Source of the DNA: CAIVAT01 sp964473485
GTDB lineage: Bacteria; Bacteroidota; Bacteroidia; Bacteroidales; FEN-979
Direction: 5' to 3'
NCBI GenBank assembly: GCA_964473485.1
Contig: CAYYPH010000003.1
Span: 152,770 to 216,769 of the forward strand
DNA length: 64,000 nt
This document shows, piece by piece, positions 1 to 9,885 of this stretch (the stretch's first letter is position 1; the number at the start of each line of letters is the position of its first letter). A program made the translations under genes and the position numbers. Under the pieces are notes generated by a model. The model saw nothing but the letters and a program-made list of their open reading frames with translations. It did not search any database and was not told where the DNA came from.

Positions 1-1193
1 GGTGTTTACCCGGGCAGGGATTATTTTTACTGAACGAAGGCGTGTTAACACCCAATGACGAGGTTACCGGATTCCGGGTAGCCAGGGGGCGTGCCTGGAT
101 AGCGATCGACGAGAAGGGAAGGGCCGGAAAGATCAGGCAGGTCCATATGCAAACCGGACGCGAACGGACATTTGCGCTGGGGCAGGGAGGCGCCTTGCAG
201 GTAAGGTTGATAAAGCCCGACACAACCTCCTTGTTTACAGAGGCAATCGTTAGCCGCCAGGTTTCGAAAAAAAGCACGGAATACTATTTCGTAAGGTACG
301 ATACTGCCGGGAGCATCAGTAACGAGGTGCTGATCGGGACCCACCAGGGCGAAAAACAGCTCAATCATTTTCAGATCGCTGCCACCAATGGAGGCAGAGA
401 CCGACTGCTGTTAGGAACCTATGGGCAGGGAACCGGATCTAAAACAAGCAAAAGAAACATTCCGGATAATGAATCCACCGGTTTTTTTTCTGCCCAGATT
501 GTAAACAATAAGATCAAAAACCTTCGCTTCATTAATTTTCTGGAACTCAATAATGCCTCCTCCCTGGTTGGGGAGGCCGACTTTGCACAGATCAGGGAGA
601 AAGCCGGCAAGAAAAACAAAACGGTGAGTGATTTTTCCCTTGATTATTCGGTTTTGCTGCATGATATCATTGACAGGGAGGATGAGCGTCTGCTCATCGC
701 AGAGGTGTATGCCCCCCAGTTCAGAACCGAGTCCTTCACCGATTTCGATTACTACGGCCGGCCCTACACCAATACCTACTCGGTTTTCGAAGGATATCGT
801 TATTTCAATGCCATCGTTGCCGGTTTTGATTCCACCGGCACACTGAAATGGGATAACAACATCGAAATAAGAAACCTGCTCACGACTGAACTGAACACGA
901 AAGTGAGCCTTGTTACCGGACAAGGGGATGAACTGACGCTCTGCTATGGCACCGACGGCAAAGTTGGGACTAAAATTTTAAATAAAAATCAGGTTGTGGA
1001 AAACCTCGATTTCTCTCCCATTGATCTCCTTTATCCTTCCGACAAACTGATGTCGGAATCGAAGATCAGGTTGCATCCCTGGTACGACCAGTATTTTGTC
1101 ATCTCAGGATACCAGGAGGTAAAGAACATAGCACTTGGCTCAAACAGCAAGCGTTTTGTCTTTTATTTCAGCAAAATAAGGTTTGAAAGATAG
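1..1193 (+). CDS. Hypothetical protein, N-terminus cut by window edge
   Basis: The reading frame is open to the first base, so the GTG at 42 is probably internal and the true start lies upstream. About 397 residues are visible. They are rich in short beta-strand-like segments and aromatic residues, including an FTDFDYYGRPYTNTYSVF stretch, and have no recognisable catalytic motif or T9SS sorting tail. I do not recognise the family. The style resembles uncharacterised envelope proteins of Bacteroidota, but no signal peptide can be checked. It converges on the small lipoprotein gene with only 5 bases between the two stops. Confidence 0.75.
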   Translation, partial: CLPGQGLFLLNEGVLTPNDEVTGFRVARGRAWIAIDEKGRAGKIRQVHMQTGRERTFALGQGGALQVRLIKPDTTSLFTEAIVSRQVSKKSTEYYFVRYDTAGSISNEVLIGTHQGEKQLNHFQIAATNGGRDRLLLGTYGQGTGSKTSKRNIPDNESTGFFSAQIVNNKIKNLRFINFLELNNASSLVGEADFAQIREKAGKKNKTVSDFSLDYSVLLHDIIDREDERLLIAEVYAPQFRTESFTDFDYYGRPYTNTYSVFEGYRYFNAIVAGFDSTGTLKWDNNIEIRNLLTTELNTKVSLVTGQGDELTLCYGTDGKVGTKILNKNQVVENLDFSPIDLLYPSDKLMSESKIRLHPWYDQYFVISGYQEVKNIALGSNSKRFVFYFSKIRFER

Positions 1194-1198
1194 GGGAC

Positions 1199-1510
1199 CT
1201 ATTTCTGGATAAGCAGTAATTTATTATCGCACGGCAGGATCATCATGGTGCAATCCATATGGTAGTCGGGCCCGTCGATAGTGAATGTATAGGGCTGATT
1301 TCCCGTCAGGGTGAAAGGCCTGGTGTAGTCCCTTTCCAGACTTTCCGTCTTTTTCGTTTGCGCGATGGTTACCGTAATGGTTGAGTCGAGCTTGTTCTCG
1401 ATATTCAGCGTGCCCTTCCCGTCGCAAGGTTCTTCAACGGTTTTCTTTTCGCAAGCGAAAAAGAACGAAGCGGCTAACAGGATGACCAGGGCTGATGAAA
1501 GTCTTTTCAT
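1199..1510 (-). CDS. Small lipoprotein, hypothetical
   Basis: A 103-residue protein that starts with a typical lipoprotein signal: a positive N-terminus, a hydrophobic run and the lipobox ASFFFAC, with Cys20 as the lipidated residue. The mature part is about 83 residues, mostly beta-type, and contains three further cysteines (CDGKG, MDCTMM, LPCDN) that could form a disulfide. It is predicted to be anchored in the envelope. No family is recognised. It is convergent with the gene on its left, and its upstream region faces the promoter of the giant PKD protein. Confidence 0.7.
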   Translation of the reverse strand: MKRLSSALVILLAASFFFACEKKTVEEPCDGKGTLNIENKLDSTITVTIAQTKKTESLERDYTRPFTLTGNQPYTFTIDGPDYHMDCTMMILPCDNKLLLIQK

Positions 1511-1619
1511 GGTAATAAGATTGGCAGTTGCAAAAATAGAAGGTTTCCTTTTAAAATCAAACTTTTACTTGATGATAAAATGAATGACAAAATTAATGGC
1601 TCCGGGGTTGCCTGTACTG

Positions 1620-1649
1620 TTGATAATTGCGATTTTTTTGTTATTTTTG
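1620..1649 (+). promoter_or_regulatory. Bacteroidota-type promoter for the PKD/PorP operon
   Basis: TTG at 1620-1622, a 19-base spacer and TATTTTTG at 1642-1649 match the Bacteroidota -33/-7 pattern. Transcription would start near 1656 and leave a 5' leader of about 120 bases before the ATG at 1780. The surrounding DNA is strongly T-rich. Confidence 0.5.
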
Positions 1650-1779
1650 TTGTTTTTATGCGTTTGTGAAAAAATTCTCAGGATAAAATTCGCTGCAGGC
1701 AACCTTTTGGACGAAACTTTTGTCGTACAAATTAAGTAAAAGAAATTACAGAGCAAAAACATCTACAAACCTCCATCTT

Positions 1780-4700
1780 ATGTTTCACCGTTTCATACGC
1801 TGCATTCTGCTGTCAACCATTGTCGTTGCGGCCTCGTCTCCGCTTTGGTCACAGAATTGCCCGGATACCCAACCTGCCATCACGGGTGCCGATATTGCCT
1901 GCGACCAGAATGCCTCGCTGACCTACACCTACTCGACTCCGGCCACATTAGGTTCGCCGACACATTCCTATCAATGGGAAATCACCCCACCGGGCGGTTG
2001 GATGATTGTCGGTCCCACCAACCAAACGCAACTACAGGTAAAATGGCAGACCGTTGGCACCTATACGGTCAAGGTTACGGAGTGGAACAACGATCCGGGT
2101 TTTCCGGGTTGTGTCGGTGTGGTTGCCACCAAAACCGTGAATGTTCAGCCGCTGCTGCATGCCTACTTTTATTATGAGTTCGATCCTGCCGGAGGCTGCT
2201 ATTACAACATCGTTAATTTCACCGGGAATGTTTCTGTTCATGCCGACCCGAATATCACCTACACATGGGATTTCGGCGATGGAACGCCGCCGGTATCAGG
2301 AGCGGCCATGGGTGTTCTGACCCATACCTTCCCGACCACCTCCGGCGTTACCTATGCGGTGACGCTTACAGTGACCAACTCATCCGGTAGTACCGACCAG
2401 ATCACCGATTACGTATACATCAACCCCGACCAATACAAACCGGTGGCTAATTTTACGAACTCCGCGGCACCTGTTCCCAATAACTGCCTGTATAACCCGA
2501 TGTCGTTCGATGCATCCACCACCTTGCCGAAACCGGTCACCAATCCTGAAAACATTACCATTCTTTATTACGAGTGGGATTTTGGCGATCCGGGATCCGG
2601 AGCTTCCAACCAGGTGAACTCAGGAACAAACCCCCTGGTCACACACATTTTCAGCACCCCGGGACCACATACCATTACCCTTACAGTCACCAATTCGAAA
2701 TATTGCACCAACACCTACACAAAGAATATCGTCATTGACAATACCATCCCCGCTGCCTCCTTTACCAATTCACTGGCCTGTATCGGCGAAGCCACAGAAT
2801 TTACCAATACTTCCACAACGCCCATTGGAAATATTACCCAGTCGGACTGGATCTTTGGTGACGGAACTTCGTATAGTAGCACCAATCCATCGGAACTTGT
2901 AACACACACTTACGGTGAACTTGGAACCTATACTGCCAAATTAAGGGTGACCAATTCCAATAATTGTATTTCTGAATATTTTCTCAAGTCAGTTTCGGTC
3001 AATCCTTCGCCGATGGCCAGCTTCCTCGTCGGGAATGCCTGTTTCGGCGAACAGGTGCAGTTTACCAATACCAGCACTCTGAATGGCGGCAGCCAGATTG
3101 CCAATTATCTTTGGGATTTCGGCGATCCCTCATCAGGTTCAAACACTTCGACCGATCCAAATCCTACCCATCTTTTCAGCACCACAGGAACCTTCAGCGT
3201 GAGCCTTCATGTGACCAATGTTGACGGATGCGCCAACACCTATACTTTCCCGGTAATTGTGCACCCAATCCCGGCTGTCGATTTCACCTTCCAGAACGGC
3301 ACACAGACCTACGAGATCGTTTTTCACAACATAACGGGCACCACTGTGGGAAATAACCTGGTTTGGGATTACGGCGACGGTACCTTTGGCTATGGCCCTG
3401 ATCCGTCGCACGTTTACCCCGGTCCCGGAATCTTCAATGTGGTTCTGACTGCTACCGATGCCACCAATGGTTGCTCAAACACCATGCAGCAGCAGGTTGT
3501 GGTTGCCTCTACAGGATCGGCCTTCTTCACCTCAAACTCACCCAAATGTGTCAACGAGGTGATGGAATTCACCCCGCAGATCCCGGGTGGCGATATTGTG
3601 AAAGAGGTTTGGGATTTTGGTGACGGAGTCGTTCAGACCTATTCCACCGGACCATTCCCGATTTTTGCCACACACACTTACACCTCAGCAGGAACATTCG
3701 CGGTGACCCGTACTGTTACATACAGCACTAACTATTACGAATCGTTCAGCATTCAGGTGGTCGTGTACCCGATCCCCACAGCCAACTTTACCTATTCCAA
3801 CAATGCCTCGTTTCCCAATTCATGGGCCTGCTGCAGCCAGGCGGTCTATTTTACCGATCTCTCCTATGCCGGCAGCGGGAATATCATCCAATGGTTCTGG
3901 AATTTTGATGATCCGGGATCTGGGGTCAACAACACCTCAACCTTACAGAACCCATCGCATGTCTTCAGCGGATGCAACACAACCTACCATGTTTCTCTCA
4001 CGGTGGTCGACAATGTGAACAACTGTTCCCATACACTGGTCAAGGATATCTTTATCAATCCGGCCGTACCCGTCAACTTCACGTTTACCGACAATACCTG
4101 CCTCAACCAGGTGGTTACATTCAATGCCGACATGACCATCATGGATCCCAACTCCATTGCCACCTGGGATTGGGATTTCGGCGACGGCACCGCTCATTCG
4201 TCAAACCCGCAGACTGCCTCACATCTTTACCAGCAGGCAGGTACGTACAATGCCATCCTGACGGTTACCGATGTGAATGGCTGTTCCAATTCTGTTGTAA
4301 AGACAGTGCATGTGATGCCTCAGCCGGTAGCCGGATTTATCTATGCATCGCAAACCTGCGACGGCCAGCCGGTGCAGTTCACCGACCAGTCATATGTTCC
4401 TGCCGGTTTCCCGGGGTTTATCAACAAGTGGGTTTGGACGTGGGGTGATGGAAACACCACCACCATCCTTTCACCTTCCAGCCCAAATGTGACCCACACA
4501 TTCCCGACAGGCGTTTATACATTCAATGTTACCCTGACAGTAACCTCCAGTTTTGGATGCGAAACCTCCATTACTAAACCCATTTATATTATTCCGTCAC
4601 CTACTGCCTCGTTTGAAATTATTCCGGGAACCCCTTCATGTACAAATCAGCCGGTTCAGTTCAGGGATATTTCTCAGACAAACGGTGGCGGCTCCCTGGT

Positions 4701-7700
4701 TTCATGGCTCTGGAATTTCGGTGATCCGGTTTCAGGCTCCAACAATACCTCCACATCGCCAAATCCTACCCATGTTTTTGCTTCACCGGGGACATATTCG
4801 GTAACTCTGACAGTTACCAATGCAAATGGCTGTTTTAATACACTGGTTTCGCCGGTTGTTGTCAACATGCTGCCTGTGGCAAACTTTACTTTCACTGAAG
4901 CCTGTGAGGGAAACACCACCCAGTTTACCGATACATCCGTTCCGAATGCCAGCGCCATTTCAACCTACAACTGGACGTTCGGTGACGGTGGTACCTCCAC
5001 CCTTGCATCCCCGCTTCACACCTACAGCGCTTACGGCGTGTACAATGTTACACTGACGATTGTCAATACAAACGGTTGTATCCATACTGTCACCAAACCG
5101 GTCATTGTTCACCCTAAACCAGTCGCTGAATTCAGCTTTACTCCGGCAAGTTGTATCGGAAACCCGGTAGTTTTTACCGACCTTTCATTCATTCCATCGG
5201 GGTTTGCAGGCTATATCAACAAGTGGGAATGGGATTTTGGGGATGGAACGGCCACCGTGACAATCAACTATCCGACCACTCCTAACATTGTTCATACGTT
5301 TGCCGGTACTGCCTCATCTCACGTTGTCCGCCTCACCGTTACGACGACCAACGGATGTACGGCCTACAAAGAGCATATGGTGAATCACATACCTTCGCCG
5401 ATTGCCAACTTCAGTTATTCCAACACGACCTGTATCGGGCAAACGGTTAACTTTACGGATCTGACTCAGACCAACGGAGGCGGAAGTATCCAGACCTGGC
5501 TATGGAACTTTGGTGATCCTTTGTCAGGCAGTAATAATCTATCAACATTGCAAAACCCATCGCATGCTTTCAGCGGTTCCGGCAACTTTAGTGTCACCCT
5601 GACCGTTACAAGTACGAACGGATGCAGCAACACATACACAAGTGTTCTAACGATCAATGTATTGCCTGTCGCAAATTTCTCAAACAATACGGCCTGCGAA
5701 GGCGGTACCACCCAATTTACCGATTTATCATTGCCCAATTCTACTACCATAATTGCTTACGCCTGGAATTTTGGCGATGGTGGAACCTCAACCCAGCAGA
5801 GTCCCTCGCATACATTTGCAAATTATGGTTATTTCAATGTGACATTGACAGTAACCAATTCAAACGGATGTATCCACTCAGTGACAAAGCCGGTGCTTGT
5901 TAATCCTAAACCCATCGCACAATTCACTTTCTCACCTTCAAGCTGCGTTGGCTCACCAGTTACCTTTACAAACCAATCGTATGTTCCGACCGGATTCTCG
6001 TCATCGATCAATATTTGGGAGTGGGATTTTGGAGACGGAACACCGCCCCTGGTGATAAACTTCCCAGCCAACCCCAATGTCGTTCATACCTTTCAGGGTA
6101 CGGCCACGCTGCATAATGTGACCCTGACCGTCACCAGCACTTCAGGTTGCATTTCTTCGGTCACCAAGACTGTCATTTCAGTTCCTGAACCCATTGCCAA
6201 TTTTGCCTTCTCGAGCTCAAACTGTGTAAATCAGCCGGTTCAGTTCACCGATCTTTCACAAACCAATGGCGGAGGAGCTATACAGATCTGGAATTGGGAC
6301 TTTGGCGATCCGGCATCAGGAGTCAACAATACAGCCACCAACCAGAATCCGACCCATAGTTTCAGCAACTCCTCGCCACCGGCCTTTAATGTTACACTGA
6401 TCGTGATAAATGGTAACGGTTGTTCCGACACGCTTGTTCAGACAATCAGCATTAACAGCAGGCCTGTGGCGAACTTCATCACCGATACCGTATGCCAGGG
6501 AACGGTGACTACATTTACTGATCAATCGACATCAGCTTCGGGAACCATTGTTGGAAGGTTATGGGATTTTGGCGATGGACAAACCTCCTCAACCAATAAT
6601 CCAACGCACCTATATGGAACCCCTGGTACATTCCTGGCAAAGCTGACCGTAACCAGTTCGCTTGGCTGCGTGAAAGATACAACCAAGCCGGTCCTTGTTC
6701 TTGGTAAGCCTGTTGCAAATTTCACTTATTCTTCGCCAAATTGTGCCGGTGATTCTGTTCAGTTCTCCGATCTTTCTTCAACACCACACGGCTCTATTCA
6801 GGAGTGGGAATGGGATTTTGGTGATGGAACTCCTCCTGTTATTATACTCTTTCCGGTCAGTCCGAATGTTAAACATTCATTTACCAATGGTGGAAATTAT
6901 AATGTTAAACTAACGATTACAACCTCAGATGGGTGTTCGGCAGAAAAAATAAGTCAGGTACAGATTGGGTTCCATCCACTTGCGAATTTCAGCGCCAGTA
7001 CGAATTCATGTGCTATGACGCCTGTTCAATTCACGGATCTTTCGCAAGTGAACGGTGGACCTGCGATCAGTGTCTGGAGTTGGAATTTTGATGACCCAGC
7101 ATCTGGAGTGAACAACGTATCAACAACACAAAATCCGATGCATGCCTTTACTTCCGGGGGTACCTTTAATGTACATTTGCTTGTAACAAATGCCAACGGG
7201 TGTATTGACAGTATAACTAAACCCGTTGAAGTGAATGCGGTGCCTGTTGCTGAATTTACAGCCGATACGGCCTGTATCGACAGCCCGACCCAGTTCACCG
7301 ACAATTCAACCACCGCATCAGGTACCATTGTTGCCTGGGCATGGAATTTCGGAGATCCGTCGAGCGGATCAAACAATATTTCATCGCTGCAGAATCCGAC
7401 ACATACATACAGTACAGCAGGAACCTATGCCGTTTCCCTACAGGTAATCAACTCAAACCAGTGTGTGAAGGACACTGTCGTTCAGGTCATTGCCTACCCG
7501 AAACCCACTGCAATGTTCCAGTACACCCCTGCCTGTATCAATGACTCAACACAGTTTACCGACGCCTCGCTTGCCCCGGGCAGCCAGATCCGGGCATGGC
7601 TGTGGGATTTCGGCGACGGAACAGGGACCTCAACATTACAGAACCCGATGTACCTATACAGCACCCCAGGTACGTATAATGTCAAACTTGTCGTAACAAA

Positions 7701-9867
7701 TCTTTCAGGTTGTACCGATTCGGTTACCATTCCTGTCATTGCAAGGCAGGTTCCCGTGGCACAGTTTGAATATGTCAACTTCTTCTGTCCGGGAGGAAAG
7801 GTCAATTTCCAGGATAAATCGACCGCCACAGCTGCTGCCATCGTGGAACGTGAATGGACCTTTGAGCCCGGATTCACTTCGAGTATACCCAATCCTTCAT
7901 ATACTTTCCCGGTCAGGGACACAACCTATGCCGTGCAACTGATCGTAACCGACACCTACGGTTGCCGGGATACAGTGGTTGACAGTGTCTATGTCAAACC
8001 CGGCTTCAAGTTTTCATTTTCGAATAACAATGTCTGTGAAGGCTATCCGACACAGTTTACTCCGATCAATCAAACACCAGGTGATTCGCTCTATTCCGTT
8101 TCCTGGAATTTCGGAGACCCGGCATCAGGACCAAACAATACCTCGATTGTCTATCATCCCACCCATGTTTTCTCCGGTCCTGGTGGATACATTGTCAAGC
8201 TCAGGGCCTTTAATACCGATAACTGTGTCGATAGTGTATTCAGGCAGGTTATCGTTTATAAGGCTCCAGAGCCAATGTTCGGATGGACCACATCACCATG
8301 CGACAGCAGTATAATGTTCAGAGATTCCACTGCAAACACGGGCACCGGTTCGATCGCCAGTTGGAAATGGGTGTGGGGCGACGGAACGGATACTACAATC
8401 CTTGCCCCTGGCCCGGGACATAAATCGCATAAATACCTTAATGAAGGATTTTACAACGTAACACTGATCATTACGAATTCAAGCGGATGTATCGACAGTA
8501 TTACGAGAAATGTCCAGCGACTGCCATGTATAACTGCTTCGTTCACCGTACAGGATACTCTTTGTGCCCGAAACCGGGTGACTTTTGTTGATAATTCAGT
8601 ACCGACAGACCGGATAAGCCAATGGAAATGGATATGGGGAGACGGAAAGGATACCACTTATACTGCACTTGCAAACCCGGTAACACACACCTTTGCAAAT
8701 CCCGGAACCTACAGTGTAACGCTCGAAATCCAGGCGATCATCAGCGGTTCGCCGATCACCGAGCGCAAGATGGTACCGGTTGTAATAAATCCTACGCCAG
8801 TCACATATTTCTCTAATCCATCGGTCTGTTTGCACCAGCCGACCATCTTCAGGGACACTTCCACCACCTTTGGTGAAAGCAACTCCTGGTGGCACTGGAA
8901 CTTCAGTCCCGGCCCATCGGATACATCGAATGTGAAAAATCCGGTTCATCGTTACGATACAGCAGGCACCTATAACGTGAAGCTGATTGTGATGAACAAA
9001 TACGGTTGTAAGGATTCGCTGACCAAGCCCACAAGGGTGTACCGGCTGCCTGTTGCCCGTTACGACAACACTGCTGCCTGTGCCGGCGATGCAACATTCT
9101 TTACCGATAATTCGGTGCCTTCGGATACCACGCTATGGAAATGGAGATGGTTCTTCGGAGATCCCGTGACAGAGAAAGACACTTCGAACCTGCAAGATCC
9201 CAACTACAAATACTCCACTACCGGTGATTATTCCTTGCGGATGATTGTTAAAGACCATCATGGATGTATCGATACCATCGATTCTACGGTTACGGTCAAC
9301 GTAACACCGCTGAGCGCCTTCACCGTGGTCAGGGGATTCAACGGCAAGCAGGGACAGATCAAACTTAATAACCTATCTACCGGCGGTGAAGATTACCTGT
9401 GGAATTTCGACAACGGGCGGACTTCTACCGACAAGGATCCGGTTGCCACCTATACGGAGGATGGTGTTTACAGGATCAGCCTGATAACCTACAATGAATT
9501 TGAATGTTCCGACACCACGCTTTTCGAGTATAAATTGTTGCTGAAAGGACTCTTTGTTCCGAATGCATTCTCGCCTACCAATAATAATATAAGCGTACGT
9601 TTGTTCCAGCCGGTGGGGATCAACCTGAAACAATATCATGTGATGGTGTTCGACATTTGGGGTCACATGCTCTGGGAGTCGACCAAACTCGACGAAAAAG
9701 GTCGTCCGGTTGAAGGCTGGGATGGAACTTTCGAAGGCAATTTAATGCCGCAGGGCAACTACATGTGGAAGATCAGCGCAACCTTCGTTGACGATACCGT
9801 GTGGACCGGCTCCGATATCGGGCAGGGTGACTATAAAACCATGGGAACATTAACATTAATCCGCTAA
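1780..9867 (+). CDS. Giant PKD-repeat surface protein with gliding-motility-type (T9SS type B) C-terminus
   Basis: About 2,695 residues. I start it at ATG 1780, which gives a clear signal peptide (MFHRFIRCILLSTIVVAAS then SPLWSQ). An upstream TTG at 1720 would add 20 charged residues before it. The body is a string of PKD-type beta-sandwich domains: about 28 copies of the W-x-F/W-G-D-G/P signature (for example WDFGDG, WNFGDP), each about 80-90 residues. The last ~105 residues (LFVPNAFSPTNNN onward, then VFDIWGHMLWES) are the gliding-motility-associated C-terminal domain that directs type IX export and surface attachment. Such proteins usually act as adhesins or filaments. It lies 18 bases before a PorP/SprF gene, the usual partner of type B substrates, so the two are probably one operon. 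A three-domain higher-order repeat occupies its middle. Confidence 0.95.
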   Translation: MFHRFIRCILLSTIVVAASSPLWSQNCPDTQPAITGADIACDQNASLTYTYSTPATLGSPTHSYQWEITPPGGWMIVGPTNQTQLQVKWQTVGTYTVKVTEWNNDPGFPGCVGVVATKTVNVQPLLHAYFYYEFDPAGGCYYNIVNFTGNVSVHADPNITYTWDFGDGTPPVSGAAMGVLTHTFPTTSGVTYAVTLTVTNSSGSTDQITDYVYINPDQYKPVANFTNSAAPVPNNCLYNPMSFDASTTLPKPVTNPENITILYYEWDFGDPGSGASNQVNSGTNPLVTHIFSTPGPHTITLTVTNSKYCTNTYTKNIVIDNTIPAASFTNSLACIGEATEFTNTSTTPIGNITQSDWIFGDGTSYSSTNPSELVTHTYGELGTYTAKLRVTNSNNCISEYFLKSVSVNPSPMASFLVGNACFGEQVQFTNTSTLNGGSQIANYLWDFGDPSSGSNTSTDPNPTHLFSTTGTFSVSLHVTNVDGCANTYTFPVIVHPIPAVDFTFQNGTQTYEIVFHNITGTTVGNNLVWDYGDGTFGYGPDPSHVYPGPGIFNVVLTATDATNGCSNTMQQQVVVASTGSAFFTSNSPKCVNEVMEFTPQIPGGDIVKEVWDFGDGVVQTYSTGPFPIFATHTYTSAGTFAVTRTVTYSTNYYESFSIQVVVYPIPTANFTYSNNASFPNSWACCSQAVYFTDLSYAGSGNIIQWFWNFDDPGSGVNNTSTLQNPSHVFSGCNTTYHVSLTVVDNVNNCSHTLVKDIFINPAVPVNFTFTDNTCLNQVVTFNADMTIMDPNSIATWDWDFGDGTAHSSNPQTASHLYQQAGTYNAILTVTDVNGCSNSVVKTVHVMPQPVAGFIYASQTCDGQPVQFTDQSYVPAGFPGFINKWVWTWGDGNTTTILSPSSPNVTHTFPTGVYTFNVTLTVTSSFGCETSITKPIYIIPSPTASFEIIPGTPSCTNQPVQFRDISQTNGGGSLVSWLWNFGDPVSGSNNTSTSPNPTHVFASPGTYSVTLTVTNANGCFNTLVSPVVVNMLPVANFTFTEACEGNTTQFTDTSVPNASAISTYNWTFGDGGTSTLASPLHTYSAYGVYNVTLTIVNTNGCIHTVTKPVIVHPKPVAEFSFTPASCIGNPVVFTDLSFIPSGFAGYINKWEWDFGDGTATVTINYPTTPNIVHTFAGTASSHVVRLTVTTTNGCTAYKEHMVNHIPSPIANFSYSNTTCIGQTVNFTDLTQTNGGGSIQTWLWNFGDPLSGSNNLSTLQNPSHAFSGSGNFSVTLTVTSTNGCSNTYTSVLTINVLPVANFSNNTACEGGTTQFTDLSLPNSTTIIAYAWNFGDGGTSTQQSPSHTFANYGYFNVTLTVTNSNGCIHSVTKPVLVNPKPIAQFTFSPSSCVGSPVTFTNQSYVPTGFSSSINIWEWDFGDGTPPLVINFPANPNVVHTFQGTATLHNVTLTVTSTSGCISSVTKTVISVPEPIANFAFSSSNCVNQPVQFTDLSQTNGGGAIQIWNWDFGDPASGVNNTATNQNPTHSFSNSSPPAFNVTLIVINGNGCSDTLVQTISINSRPVANFITDTVCQGTVTTFTDQSTSASGTIVGRLWDFGDGQTSSTNNPTHLYGTPGTFLAKLTVTSSLGCVKDTTKPVLVLGKPVANFTYSSPNCAGDSVQFSDLSSTPHGSIQEWEWDFGDGTPPVIILFPVSPNVKHSFTNGGNYNVKLTITTSDGCSAEKISQVQIGFHPLANFSASTNSCAMTPVQFTDLSQVNGGPAISVWSWNFDDPASGVNNVSTTQNPMHAFTSGGTFNVHLLVTNANGCIDSITKPVEVNAVPVAEFTADTACIDSPTQFTDNSTTASGTIVAWAWNFGDPSSGSNNISSLQNPTHTYSTAGTYAVSLQVINSNQCVKDTVVQVIAYPKPTAMFQYTPACINDSTQFTDASLAPGSQIRAWLWDFGDGTGTSTLQNPMYLYSTPGTYNVKLVVTNLSGCTDSVTIPVIARQVPVAQFEYVNFFCPGGKVNFQDKSTATAAAIVEREWTFEPGFTSSIPNPSYTFPVRDTTYAVQLIVTDTYGCRDTVVDSVYVKPGFKFSFSNNNVCEGYPTQFTPINQTPGDSLYSVSWNFGDPASGPNNTSIVYHPTHVFSGPGGYIVKLRAFNTDNCVDSVFRQVIVYKAPEPMFGWTTSPCDSSIMFRDSTANTGTGSIASWKWVWGDGTDTTILAPGPGHKSHKYLNEGFYNVTLIITNSSGCIDSITRNVQRLPCITASFTVQDTLCARNRVTFVDNSVPTDRISQWKWIWGDGKDTTYTALANPVTHTFANPGTYSVTLEIQAIISGSPITERKMVPVVINPTPVTYFSNPSVCLHQPTIFRDTSTTFGESNSWWHWNFSPGPSDTSNVKNPVHRYDTAGTYNVKLIVMNKYGCKDSLTKPTRVYRLPVARYDNTAACAGDATFFTDNSVPSDTTLWKWRWFFGDPVTEKDTSNLQDPNYKYSTTGDYSLRMIVKDHHGCIDTIDSTVTVNVTPLSAFTVVRGFNGKQGQIKLNNLSTGGEDYLWNFDNGRTSTDKDPVATYTEDGVYRISLITYNEFECSDTTLFEYKLLLKGLFVPNAFSPTNNNISVRLFQPVGINLKQYHVMVFDIWGHMLWESTKLDEKGRPVEGWDGTFEGNLMPQGNYMWKISATFVDDTVWTGSDIGQGDYKTMGTLTLIR
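4321..7500. repeat. Three-domain super-repeat (~795 bp unit) inside the PKD gene
   Basis: PKD domains recur here as an ordered trio. Type C has the signature P-x-GF...INKW. Type A has SQTNGGG followed by WNFGDP-SGSNN. Type B has AC-G...TTQFTD followed by FGDGGTST. Equivalent points of successive C domains fall near 4321, 5116, 5908 and 6706, a period of about 265 codons. Later copies diverge more. This shows growth by duplication of whole three-domain blocks. Confidence 0.8.
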
Positions 9868-9885
9868 CCGCTAACATCTTTCTAC

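Noticed and set aside
1720..1779. Upstream TTG start for the giant PKD protein
   Set aside because: It would put 20 charged residues before a clean signal peptide; ATG 1780 fits better.
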